Of a DNA stretch of 5,667 nucleotides, positions 1 to 5,667 are shown piece after piece. Each line of letters starts with the position of its first letter. Position 1 is the first letter of the stretch. Position numbers and translations under genes: made by a program. The notes under the pieces were generated by a model. It saw only the letters and a program-made list of their open reading frames with translations. It was not told where the DNA came from and ran no database searches. Source of the stretch: Bacteroidota bacterium (GTDB lineage: Bacteria > Bacteroidota > Rhodothermia > Balneolales > HLUCCA01); contig DLXM01000258.1 in the NCBI GenBank assembly GCA_003448835.1, positions 1 to 5,667 of the forward strand, given 5' to 3'.

Positions 1-334
1 ATGCCAATTGCAATGCACCTTCACCTGCCTGTTCAACCGATTTTACCACGATCTGATACCTACCCGATGGCGGATACAACTGGACATCACCCGAAACATT
101 GATCTGCTGTCCATGAGCCGGAATAGCTTTAAGTCGCTGCACGGTCGACCTCCAGATCACACAAGAAATCGCAGCACTTTCATCTTTTAGCGTAAAATAC
201 ATGTGTCCGCTGGCACTGGTCGTGGGCTGACTCACCTCACCGGTCACTGAAATCCCCGAAAACTCACCCTCAAGCAAGTCTTTAATCTGCCAGGTTAATT
301 CAGAAACAGTGGGAGTGGTGTTTCGATTTTTCAT
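1..334 (-). CDS. xseA: Exodeoxyribonuclease VII large subunit, N-terminal part (runs off left edge)
   Basis: Reading the minus strand from an ATG at 334 gives 111 codons without a stop up to the window edge. This is the N-terminal OB-fold (nucleic-acid binding) domain of XseA: S11-ELTWQIKDLLEG is the usual first helix, then the core GEVSQP (32-37), GHMYFTLKD (43-51) and the closing GRYQIVVKSVEQAGEGAL (91-108), which is a hallmark of the family. XseA with several XseB copies forms exonuclease VII, a cytoplasmic enzyme that degrades single-stranded DNA from both ends and acts in repair. The catalytic C-terminal domain lies outside the window, so activity and the presence of xseB cannot be judged. 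An in-frame TAA four codons upstream (TAA TTT GCG CTT ATG) leaves this ATG as the only sensible start. No Shine-Dalgarno is visible. It is divergent from pyrC, 140 bp away. Confidence 0.93.
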   Translation of the reverse strand, partial: MKNRNTTPTVSELTWQIKDLLEGEFSGISVTGEVSQPTTSASGHMYFTLKDESAAISCVIWRSTVQRLKAIPAHGQQINVSGDVQLYPPSGRYQIVVKSVEQAGEGALQLA

Positions 335-339
335 AAGCG

Positions 340-347
340 CAAATTAA
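340..347 (-). promoter_or_regulatory. Candidate -7 promoter box for xseA
   Basis: The minus strand reads TTAATTTG, matching the Bacteroidota -7 consensus TAnnTTTG in 5 of 6 fixed positions. It lies 5 nt before the xseA ATG, so transcription would begin at or next to the start codon. No TTTG-like -33 box is visible at the expected distance, and the region is AT-rich, so this may be chance. Confidence 0.28.
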
Positions 348-370
348 TAAAAAACTCTGAGCATCCTTAC

Positions 371-401
371 TTTATCCTTACTCAACATTGGGGTATATTT
401 A
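371..401 (+). promoter_or_regulatory. Candidate promoter for pyrC
   Basis: TTTA (371-374), then 19 nt, then TATATTTA (394-401). This resembles the Bacteroidota TTTG / TAnnTTTG pair, with the last G of each box replaced by A. The spacing is about right for this promoter class. It would give a leader of roughly 70 nt before the pyrC ATG. The call rests on pattern only. Confidence 0.33.
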
Positions 402-412
402 TTGAAATATCC

Positions 413-444
413 TGCGGATCTAAAGTCGTTACTTCGGCCCCGCA
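413..444 (+). other. Imperfect stem-loop in the pyrC leader
   Basis: Outer arms TGCGG (413-417) and CCGCA (440-444) pair perfectly, as do inner arms AAGT (423-426) and ACTT (431-434) around the loop CGTT. A symmetric 5x5 internal loop separates the two stems. It would lie in the transcribed leader if the promoter at 371-401 is real. There is no U-run after it, so it is not an obvious intrinsic terminator. The stems are short and may be coincidental. Confidence 0.25.
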
Positions 445-474
445 AATCCTTAATCGAAAATTGTTGAATCTATC

Positions 475-1770
475 ATGAGCTTAGCACCCGATTGCCTAAT
501 TAAAAATGTCAGACCAGTTAACGCAACTACCATATCTAAAGATCTGGTCGATATTCGAATCAAAAACGGTAAAATCATTGAAATTGGGTCTGATCTGACC
601 GCTGAGTCACACGAAAAAGCAACTGATTTTAAAGGTGCATACCTCTCAGGAGGGTGGATGGATATGCATATTCATTTACGGGAACCCGGATTCGAACATA
701 AAGAAACGATAAAAACCGGTTGTAACGCGGCAGCATTTGGTGGATTTACCGCAGTGGCTTGTATGCCGAACACGAATCCACCAATCCATACGCGCGATGT
801 AGTCGAATATATTATCAAGAAATCTCAGGATTTACCGGTGGATGTATATCCAATTGGGTGTGTTTCTAAGGATAGAAAAGGTCATTCTATTACCGAAATG
901 GCTGATTTAAAAGAGGGTGGTGCGGTTGCTTTTAGTGATGATGGAGACCCTGTTTTTGATAGTAAATTGATGCGAATTGCTCTCGAATATGCCTCGATGC
1001 TGGATATGCCGATCATAAATCATGAGGAAGATCTTGCACTTTCCCGTCCCGGACACATGCATGAAGGTAGAACTTCCACCAAACTCGGTCTCGCCGGAAC
1101 CCCATCCATTGCCGAAGAAGTCATGATCGCACGAGATATTCTTCTTGCTGAGTTGACAGGTGGACACGTGCATGTGGCGCATATCAGCACCCGAAATGGC
1201 GTCGATTTAGTTCGTCAGGCTAAGAAAAAGGGAATTAACGTCACAACTGAAGTATGTCCGCATCATTTCGATTTAACAGATGCAGAAATTGAACGGCGAG
1301 ATTTTGACACCAATTGTAAGATGCATCCGCCGCTGCGGTCGGCTGATGACGTTCAGGCTATGATCGAAGGACTCAAAGATGGTACCATTGATGCCATTTG
1401 TACCGACCATGCTCCGCATGCAATCGAAGAAAAAGAAGTTGAGTTTATTTATGCACCCAATGGAATTATTGGTCTTGAAACGGCCTGGGGAGTATCTGTG
1501 CGGCAATTACTGGATTCCAAAGCATTAACGTTACCAACGTTGATTAGCAAACTCGTTGATAATCCGCGAAAAATCCTGAGACTGGATGTACCACAGATCC
1601 GAATCGGTGAACCAGCAAATTTCACCATTTTTAATACCGATGAGCATTGGGAATTCACGCGCAAACATGTTCATTCAAAATCGGCCAACACCCCGTATAT
1701 CGGCACTCAAATGCACGGCAGGGCGTTGGCGATTTATAACAAGTCCAGACTGGTGATTAACGAAATCTAA
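475..1770 (+). CDS. pyrC: Dihydroorotase, class I (PyrC type)
   Basis: A complete 431-residue protein, the usual length for class I dihydroorotases of the amidohydrolase superfamily. It interconverts N-carbamoyl-L-aspartate and L-dihydroorotate, the third step of de novo pyrimidine synthesis, in the cytoplasm. The first family signature is intact: D63-MHIHLREP, with metal ligands H65 and H67 and substrate Arg R69. Further expected residues are MPNTNP (97-102, substrate Asn N99), FSDDG (153-157, metal-bridging Asp), H183, H236 in HVAHIST, and D311 in TDHAPH-x4-K (310-320), followed by GIIGLETA (330-337). The TDHAPH and GLETA blocks favour dihydroorotase over allantoinase or dihydropyrimidinase. 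The residue before the TD is C309, where the family pattern has Gly or Ala, a mild deviation. The ATG at 475 begins right before the typical LIKN start and has no Shine-Dalgarno. No pyrB or other pyr gene is adjacent. Its stop is 2 bp from the convergent M16 gene. Confidence 0.96.
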   Translation: MSLAPDCLIKNVRPVNATTISKDLVDIRIKNGKIIEIGSDLTAESHEKATDFKGAYLSGGWMDMHIHLREPGFEHKETIKTGCNAAAFGGFTAVACMPNTNPPIHTRDVVEYIIKKSQDLPVDVYPIGCVSKDRKGHSITEMADLKEGGAVAFSDDGDPVFDSKLMRIALEYASMLDMPIINHEEDLALSRPGHMHEGRTSTKLGLAGTPSIAEEVMIARDILLAELTGGHVHVAHISTRNGVDLVRQAKKKGINVTTEVCPHHFDLTDAEIERRDFDTNCKMHPPLRSADDVQAMIEGLKDGTIDAICTDHAPHAIEEKEVEFIYAPNGIIGLETAWGVSVRQLLDSKALTLPTLISKLVDNPRKILRLDVPQIRIGEPANFTIFNTDEHWEFTRKHVHSKSANTPYIGTQMHGRALAIYNKSRLVINEI

Positions 1771-1772
1771 CG

Positions 1773-3821
1773 TTATTCGACCGAGTGTGACGTAATGGTT
1801 GCTTTTCCGGCTGGATTTCCGTTCACAGTCATTTCAGCTGTATAAGCCATATTTACACCACCCGATTCCGTCCAATCTGCAAACGTTGTAACCGATTCCA
1901 TTTCTTGCCCGGCCGTTTGATTAAACTCTTTTACGATAAGTTTTGCAGGAAATCCTGTTTCAGTATTTAAGTAAATGGTCATGTCCAAATCCGGAAAGAA
2001 CAACATGGCCAATCCATTTTCATCCATTCCGGTAAATTCAACCGAGGTATCATCACTTCCGAAAGCGACGGCTAAATAATGACGGTTCAATTCATTTTCA
2101 AGTCCCTCCACTTGTGCAGCCGGTAATTGTTGCTGGTTTGGTCCCATCCGCATGACTCCGGTGCCATTTTCATAAGCAACGGTAATTAGACCCTGAGCAG
2201 TATTTAGCTCCTGAATCAATCTTCCCGGGAAGGTCATCGTGATCTTTGCATCAATATTCATCCCACTTACTGCGATTACACCGTTATAGACAACGGTGTT
2301 AGAATCTTTACCTCCAGGCAATAATGCACTTGTCATCTGATTCAGGTATTTGCGTCCTGTCTCGGTGTCACCGGCAGGTTCGCTACGGACAACTTCAGGC
2401 CTTGGAATAGTGATATCAATAACATTGACATCGCCAAGTGACTCCAATTGATCGCCCATTTCATTTTCGTTACCTACGATGAGTACCTTTAGTGCATCCG
2501 GACGCAAATATTCACGTGCAGCCTGGTTAACTTGCTCAACTGTCGCGGACTGAACTTCAGCAATATATTTATTGAATGCGTCAGCAGGGAGGCCAAAATA
2601 TTCATTCGATACACGCTCATTTAGAACTGCAGCGCGGCTGGTGTATCTGAATACCAAAGTATTTAAGATTCGGTCTTTTGCAGCGTCCAATTCACTTTGA
2701 GTAACACCATCCTGATACATTCGTTGGATTTCATTTTTCGTAGCTGCAACCGCATCGGCTGTGTTCGCGCTGGCTGTACTTAAAGTCACATAAAATGGTC
2801 CCTCGTACAACGGATTACTGATGTAGGCACCACCAGCGTCGTAGGCCAGACCTAAATCAGTACGGATTACTTGTAACAGGCGACCAGAAAATCCACCACT
2901 CAAGATTTCGTTCATAAGTTGCAGCGAAGAGTAATCAGGATTACTTCGCAATCCACCGATATGCCCAATAAAAATGTTGCTCTGATTTACATCATTTTTG
3001 GCAACAAAATTTACATTGGATTCGAATTCGTAATTTATATCCGGCAGGTTCAATTCATTAGCTGTTCCTGCTGGAATCGAATTAAATGCTTGCTCCAGTT
3101 TAGTGCGCATTTCAGCACTGTCAAAATCGCCAATGACACTGATCATCATGTTTTGTCCGACCATGACGCGACGATGAAACTGCTGCATATCTTCTTTTGT
3201 GATGGCATCGACATGTGCAAGTTCGATTGTTCGGGCATAGACTGATTCTTTTCCGTAAATCAGATTGTAAAACTCTCGACTTGCAACAGCACCGGCATTG
3301 TCATTTCTTCGTGTTATACTGGAGCGTAACTGAGTTTTACTCACGTCAATTCGGTTGTCAGGGAATGCCGGATTGCGAATGACATCCAAAAATATCGGAA
3401 GCATTTCATCGAAATCTTCTTTTAGGATGTTCATTGCTGCTCTGCCGGATGTTAGTCCGAATGATGTTTCAACACTGGCTGCCTTCGATTCAAGGAAAGC
3501 ATTTAACTGCTCGTAAGGCCAATTGGTTGATCCACCACTACGGATTAAGTCACCAGTTAAACTGGCTAGTCCAATTTTATCAGCAGGATCCATAAAAGAT
3601 CCAGCACGAATCAGAGCAGAAACTGAAATCAGCGGTAGTTCGTTATTTTCAACCAGGTAAAATTTGATTCCGTTATTTAATTCAAATGTCGTTACATCCG
3701 GCATTTGAAATTGATTGATTTCCGGAAATTCGAGTTGGTCGTGAGTTTTTTGAGCGTAAAGAGATGATGTCGCCAACACCAACATCATGGTCACTGCAAA
3801 TAATATTCTTTTCATAATCAT
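1773..3821 (-). CDS. Exported non-catalytic M16 partner subunit with beta-rich C-terminal extension
   Basis: A 682-residue protein with a type I signal peptide (MKRILFAVTMMLVLATSSLYA, cut before Q24), so probably periplasmic. Two M16 halves follow, at about 40-235 and 265-470. Where catalytic members have HxxEH, this protein has S87-LTGD91 inside GLASLTGDL, so it cannot bind zinc in the normal way. The second half keeps the Arg/Tyr pair of non-catalytic partners: GGFSGRLLQVIRTDLGLAY, with R314 and Y327. Residues from about 485 to 682 are not M16. They look beta-rich, with blocks such as YLNTETGFPAKL (617-628) and FADWTESGGVNMAY (647-660), reminiscent of LolA/LppX-like domains; that assignment is inference. 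The gene follows the catalytic subunit by 14 nt and is surely co-transcribed with it. The start may be 3821 or, more naturally for the signal peptide, the ATG at 3815 (Met3). Expected role: substrate positioning in a heterodimeric protease. Confidence 0.9.
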   Translation of the reverse strand: MIMKRILFAVTMMLVLATSSLYAQKTHDQLEFPEINQFQMPDVTTFELNNGIKFYLVENNELPLISVSALIRAGSFMDPADKIGLASLTGDLIRSGGSTNWPYEQLNAFLESKAASVETSFGLTSGRAAMNILKEDFDEMLPIFLDVIRNPAFPDNRIDVSKTQLRSSITRRNDNAGAVASREFYNLIYGKESVYARTIELAHVDAITKEDMQQFHRRVMVGQNMMISVIGDFDSAEMRTKLEQAFNSIPAGTANELNLPDINYEFESNVNFVAKNDVNQSNIFIGHIGGLRSNPDYSSLQLMNEILSGGFSGRLLQVIRTDLGLAYDAGGAYISNPLYEGPFYVTLSTASANTADAVAATKNEIQRMYQDGVTQSELDAAKDRILNTLVFRYTSRAAVLNERVSNEYFGLPADAFNKYIAEVQSATVEQVNQAAREYLRPDALKVLIVGNENEMGDQLESLGDVNVIDITIPRPEVVRSEPAGDTETGRKYLNQMTSALLPGGKDSNTVVYNGVIAVSGMNIDAKITMTFPGRLIQELNTAQGLITVAYENGTGVMRMGPNQQQLPAAQVEGLENELNRHYLAVAFGSDDTSVEFTGMDENGLAMLFFPDLDMTIYLNTETGFPAKLIVKEFNQTAGQEMESVTTFADWTESGGVNMAYTAEMTVNGNPAGKATITSHSVE

Positions 3822-3835
3822 GTTTTTTGAAGGTG

Positions 3836-5341
3836 TTAATTAGCGTCAGCTGTTGAGTTATTGCGGACAATTCCAACAGTTCGTTGGTTGTTATTCATGT
3901 ATTGGTTCGCAACCCGATTGATATCTTCAACAGTAACTTCCTGCATTTTTTGAATGTCAGTAAATACTTTTCTCCAATCGCCCTGCATTCCTTGTGCAGT
4001 ACTTAAAAGATTCGCGATACCCGTGTTATTGCCGAGTTGTCGCAGTAAAGAAGCACGTCGGGATGTAATTACACGATCAAGTTCTTCTTGAGTTATACCG
4101 TCAGATTTAACTTTTTCAAGCTCTTCGTCGATTGCAGATTCAAGATCTTCAATTGCAACATCCTGATTTGGTATGGCAAATGTCAGAAATAAGGAAGTAT
4201 GTTTGGATCCGGGATACCCCGTTAATCCCTGCATTCCCAGTGCGAGCTTTTTCTCATCTACAAGTACTTTTTGCATTCGAGAAGATCTTCCTTCAAATAA
4301 AACACCTGCCAGCAAGTCGATTAAAAGTGCATCAGGATGATTTACTCCGACTCCTTTATATCCCATGATGAAAAGTGGCTGACTTGGATCATCGATCACA
4401 AATCGTCGCTCACCTCGTTGTGGTGGTTCTTCCACATACATCGGTGGAGCAGGTTCACCTTGTGGGATATCACCAAAATAGGATTCAGCAAATTGAATCA
4501 TTTGTGTTGGATTTACATCACCCACAATAACAATGGTCATGTTCGAGGGGACATAATATTTTTTATAAAAATCCAGAGCATCGGCAATCGTTGTGGCTTC
4601 GATGTCGGATGGCCAGCCAATTAATGCATCACGATAGGGGAGCGCGGTATAAGCAACCGCCAAAAACTCTTCTAATAATCGTCCAATTGGACTTGAGTCA
4701 GTGCGCATTCGTCGCTCTTCGAAAACAACATCTTTTTCGACGTAAAATTCACGAAGCACAGGATCTTTAAAACGCTCGGCTTCAAGTGAGAACCAAAGTT
4801 CGGCTTTATTTTGTGGAAGAGAGTAGAAATAGACCGTGAAATCTGTGGATGTTCCCGCGTTGAGTCCGACACCACCCGCGCTTTCAATAATTTGTGAAAA
4901 TTCGTTGCTATTTACGTATTGTTTAGCTTCTGCTTCTAAATCATTAAAACGTGCAAGCAGTGAATCAGCACGATCCATGTTTGGTTCAGGACTTCTAACT
5001 TCGCGTAGCCACTTAGAGTAGGTTGCATCTACTTCATCGAGTACAATTTTTTCGGCATCCCAATTATTAGTTCCGATGCGGGATGTACCTTTGAATGCCA
5101 TGTGCTCAAAAATGTGTGCAATTCCGGTGCGACCTTTGGGTTCATCAACACCACCTACATTAACGTAGGTCATGAAAGTTGCAACCGGCGCAACATCGCG
5201 TTTGACAACTATGACTTTTAATCCGTTGTCGAGTGTGTGTTCGGTGACATTTTGTTCGAATAATTCCAGACTTTGTGCGGATACTTGCGTAGTTGCAAGC
5301 AGAATACACAACGCTGAAAAGATGTAGGTAATTTTTCTCAT
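3836..5341 (-). CDS. Exported M16 zinc protease, catalytic subunit (insulinase/pitrilysin family)
   Basis: A 501-residue protein. The N-terminus (basic MRK, hydrophobic stretch 5-17, VSA before Q23) is a type I signal peptide. C12 is not in a lipobox, so it is probably a soluble periplasmic protein. The inverted zinc motif HIFEH is at 76-80 (H76 and H80 ligands, E79 catalytic). The third ligand is expected to be E209 in EKDVVFEERR (202-211). The block NAGTSTDFTVYFYSLP (161-176) is the conserved strand after the zinc helix. About 50 extra, mostly helical and charged residues (roughly 95-157) separate these parts, a known feature of one bacterial M16 subgroup. The C-terminal half (about 245-490) has GRSSRMQKVLVDEKKLAL, where R355 is kept but the usual Tyr is L368. 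This suggests it needs the downstream partner to complete the active site. Such enzymes cleave peptides or unfolded chains. It is first in a two-gene operon and divergent from tsaB. The natural substrate cannot be told from sequence. Confidence 0.94.
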   Translation of the reverse strand: MRKITYIFSALCILLATTQVSAQSLELFEQNVTEHTLDNGLKVIVVKRDVAPVATFMTYVNVGGVDEPKGRTGIAHIFEHMAFKGTSRIGTNNWDAEKIVLDEVDATYSKWLREVRSPEPNMDRADSLLARFNDLEAEAKQYVNSNEFSQIIESAGGVGLNAGTSTDFTVYFYSLPQNKAELWFSLEAERFKDPVLREFYVEKDVVFEERRMRTDSSPIGRLLEEFLAVAYTALPYRDALIGWPSDIEATTIADALDFYKKYYVPSNMTIVIVGDVNPTQMIQFAESYFGDIPQGEPAPPMYVEEPPQRGERRFVIDDPSQPLFIMGYKGVGVNHPDALLIDLLAGVLFEGRSSRMQKVLVDEKKLALGMQGLTGYPGSKHTSLFLTFAIPNQDVAIEDLESAIDEELEKVKSDGITQEELDRVITSRRASLLRQLGNNTGIANLLSTAQGMQGDWRKVFTDIQKMQEVTVEDINRVANQYMNNNQRTVGIVRNNSTADAN

Positions 5342-5385
5342 GTTTGAATCACAATAATTAGTGTAGTTAGTTTTTGAATTAGCAG

Positions 5386-5414
5386 GCTCAATCTGAGCAA
5401 TGATTATTCAGATT
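5386..5414 (-). promoter_or_regulatory. Overlapping, mutually exclusive inverted repeats in the M16 operon leader
   Basis: Two perfect inverted repeats share bases. AATCTGA (5390-5396) pairs with TCAGATT (5408-5414) across an 11-nt loop. GCTCA (5386-5390) pairs with TGAGC (5394-5398) across a 3-nt loop. They cannot form together. They lie 45-73 bp upstream of the protease start, in what would be the 5' leader if transcription starts near 5440. They could be an RNA switch, a DNA operator dyad, or chance; no U-run follows either hairpin. Confidence 0.35.
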
Positions 5415-5443
5415 TTAAAGCTCGGAATATCGACTTAGAATGA

Positions 5444-5451
5444 CAAATTAA
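5444..5451 (-). promoter_or_regulatory. Candidate -7 promoter box for the M16 operon
   Basis: The minus strand reads TTAATTTG, the same octamer as before xseA, with one mismatch to TAnnTTTG. It would give a leader of about 100 nt before the protease start at 5341. A -33 box is not evident at 19-21 nt. This is weak support in an AT-rich stretch. Confidence 0.25.
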
Positions 5452-5502
5452 ATAATTCTTATGGACTTTTAGTTCCACAAAAACTTTATGATGTAAAGGT
5501 CT

Positions 5503-5510
5503 TATCTTTG
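5503..5510 (+). promoter_or_regulatory. Candidate -7 promoter box for tsaB
   Basis: TATCTTTG is a perfect match to the Bacteroidota -7 consensus TAnnTTTG. It ends 4 nt before the GTG taken as the tsaB start, so the transcript would begin at about the start codon itself. No TTTG is present at the -33 distance (the bases there are AAAA; a TTTA lies closer, at 5485-5488). Confidence 0.42.
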
Positions 5511-5514
5511 TTTC

Positions 5515-5667
5515 GTGAAAACTACTACGGAACAGTTTCATAATCTATTGGCAATTGAATCAGCAACATCGTTGTGTTCGGTGGCGCTGCGTTCGGGAAA
5601 AGTTGTGTGTCAGATGTCAACGAATGCCATCGGGAGGCATTCTTCGGCGATTTTTACTCAGTCGCAG
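5515..5667 (+). CDS. tsaB: tRNA threonylcarbamoyladenosine biosynthesis protein TsaB, N-terminal part (runs off right edge)
   Basis: An open frame of 51 codons runs to the window edge. LLAIESATSLCSVAL (11-25) is the first beta-hairpin of the ASKHA-fold TsaB/YeaZ family (typically LAIDTST..CSVAL), and GRHSSAIFTQSQ (40-51) matches the conserved HS-containing segment after the third strand. TsaB acts in the cytoplasm with TsaD and TsaE. They move the threonylcarbamoyl group made by TsaC to A37 of tRNAs reading ANN codons. An in-frame TAA at 5494 limits the start. The choices are the GTG at 5515, which adds 10 residues before the usual N-terminus, or a TTG at 5548, which gives the standard family length. 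The GTG is used here. There is no Shine-Dalgarno. TsaD-type kinase-like paralogues are excluded by the motif pattern, though only the first quarter or so is visible. Confidence 0.86.
   Translation, partial: MKTTTEQFHNLLAIESATSLCSVALRSGKVVCQMSTNAIGRHSSAIFTQSQ

Noticed and set aside
8..190. Open frame of 60 codons on the plus strand
   Set aside because: It lies antisense to xseA, whose OB-fold motifs are clear, and shows no recognisable motif of its own.
2919..3245. Open frame of 108 codons on the plus strand inside the M16 partner gene
   Set aside because: It is antisense to a conserved coding region, and its composition (many Ile, Cys and His in no pattern) is that of a shadow frame.
3682..3876. 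Minus-strand frame of 64 codons spanning the junction of the two M16 genes
   Set aside because: It is out of frame with both genes, and the two real genes explain the stretch fully, with a 14-nt gap.
4337..4624. Open frame of 95 codons on the plus strand inside the protease gene
   Set aside because: It is antisense to the conserved second M16 half and has no start signal or family motif.
5280..5341. Possible lipoprotein signal (Cys12) in the catalytic protease
   Set aside because: The residue before the Cys is Leu rather than Gly, Ala or Ser, and the Cys sits in the middle of the hydrophobic core. A type I cleavage after VSA fits better.
5342..5514. Small RNA, tRNA or known riboswitch in the divergent region
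   Set aside because: No cloverleaf, conserved riboswitch core or terminator is visible; only the short inverted repeats and candidate promoter boxes stand out.

Overview
The window looks like a chromosomal, housekeeping-type region from a member of the Bacteroidota or the related Balneolota/Rhodothermota group. The evidence is indirect. GC is moderate, and no clear Shine-Dalgarno sequence precedes any start. One perfect and several near matches to the Bacteroidota -7 promoter box (TAnnTTTG) lie in the intergenic regions. Secreted proteins carry short signal peptides ending in ...AQ. There is no mobile element, CRISPR array, RNA gene or sign of recent transfer.

Layout from left to right: (1) the first 111 codons of xseA (exodeoxyribonuclease VII large subunit), minus strand, running off the left edge; (2) a 140-bp divergent intergenic region with candidate promoters for xseA and pyrC and a possible small stem-loop in the pyrC leader; (3) pyrC, a complete class I dihydroorotase, plus strand; (4) a convergent junction of only 2 bp; (5) a two-gene minus-strand operon of exported M16 (insulinase/pitrilysin family) proteins, with the upstream gene (3836-5341) encoding the zinc-binding catalytic subunit and the downstream gene (1773-3821) encoding a longer non-catalytic partner; (6) a 173-bp divergent region whose M16-operon leader holds two mutually exclusive inverted repeats; (7) the first 51 codons of tsaB (tRNA threonylcarbamoyladenosine biosynthesis), plus strand, running off the right edge.

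xseA, pyrC and tsaB serve DNA repair, pyrimidine synthesis and tRNA modification and are not functionally linked. The genes that clearly work together are the two M16 proteins. One has the HxxEH zinc site but has lost the C-terminal-domain Tyr. The other has lost HxxEH but keeps the Arg/Tyr pair. This is the pattern expected of a heterodimeric periplasmic protease with a split active site. The non-catalytic subunit also carries a roughly 200-residue beta-rich C-terminal extension that resembles LolA/LppX-like domains. This pair and its leader are the most interesting part of the window. I see no convincing wholly new system.
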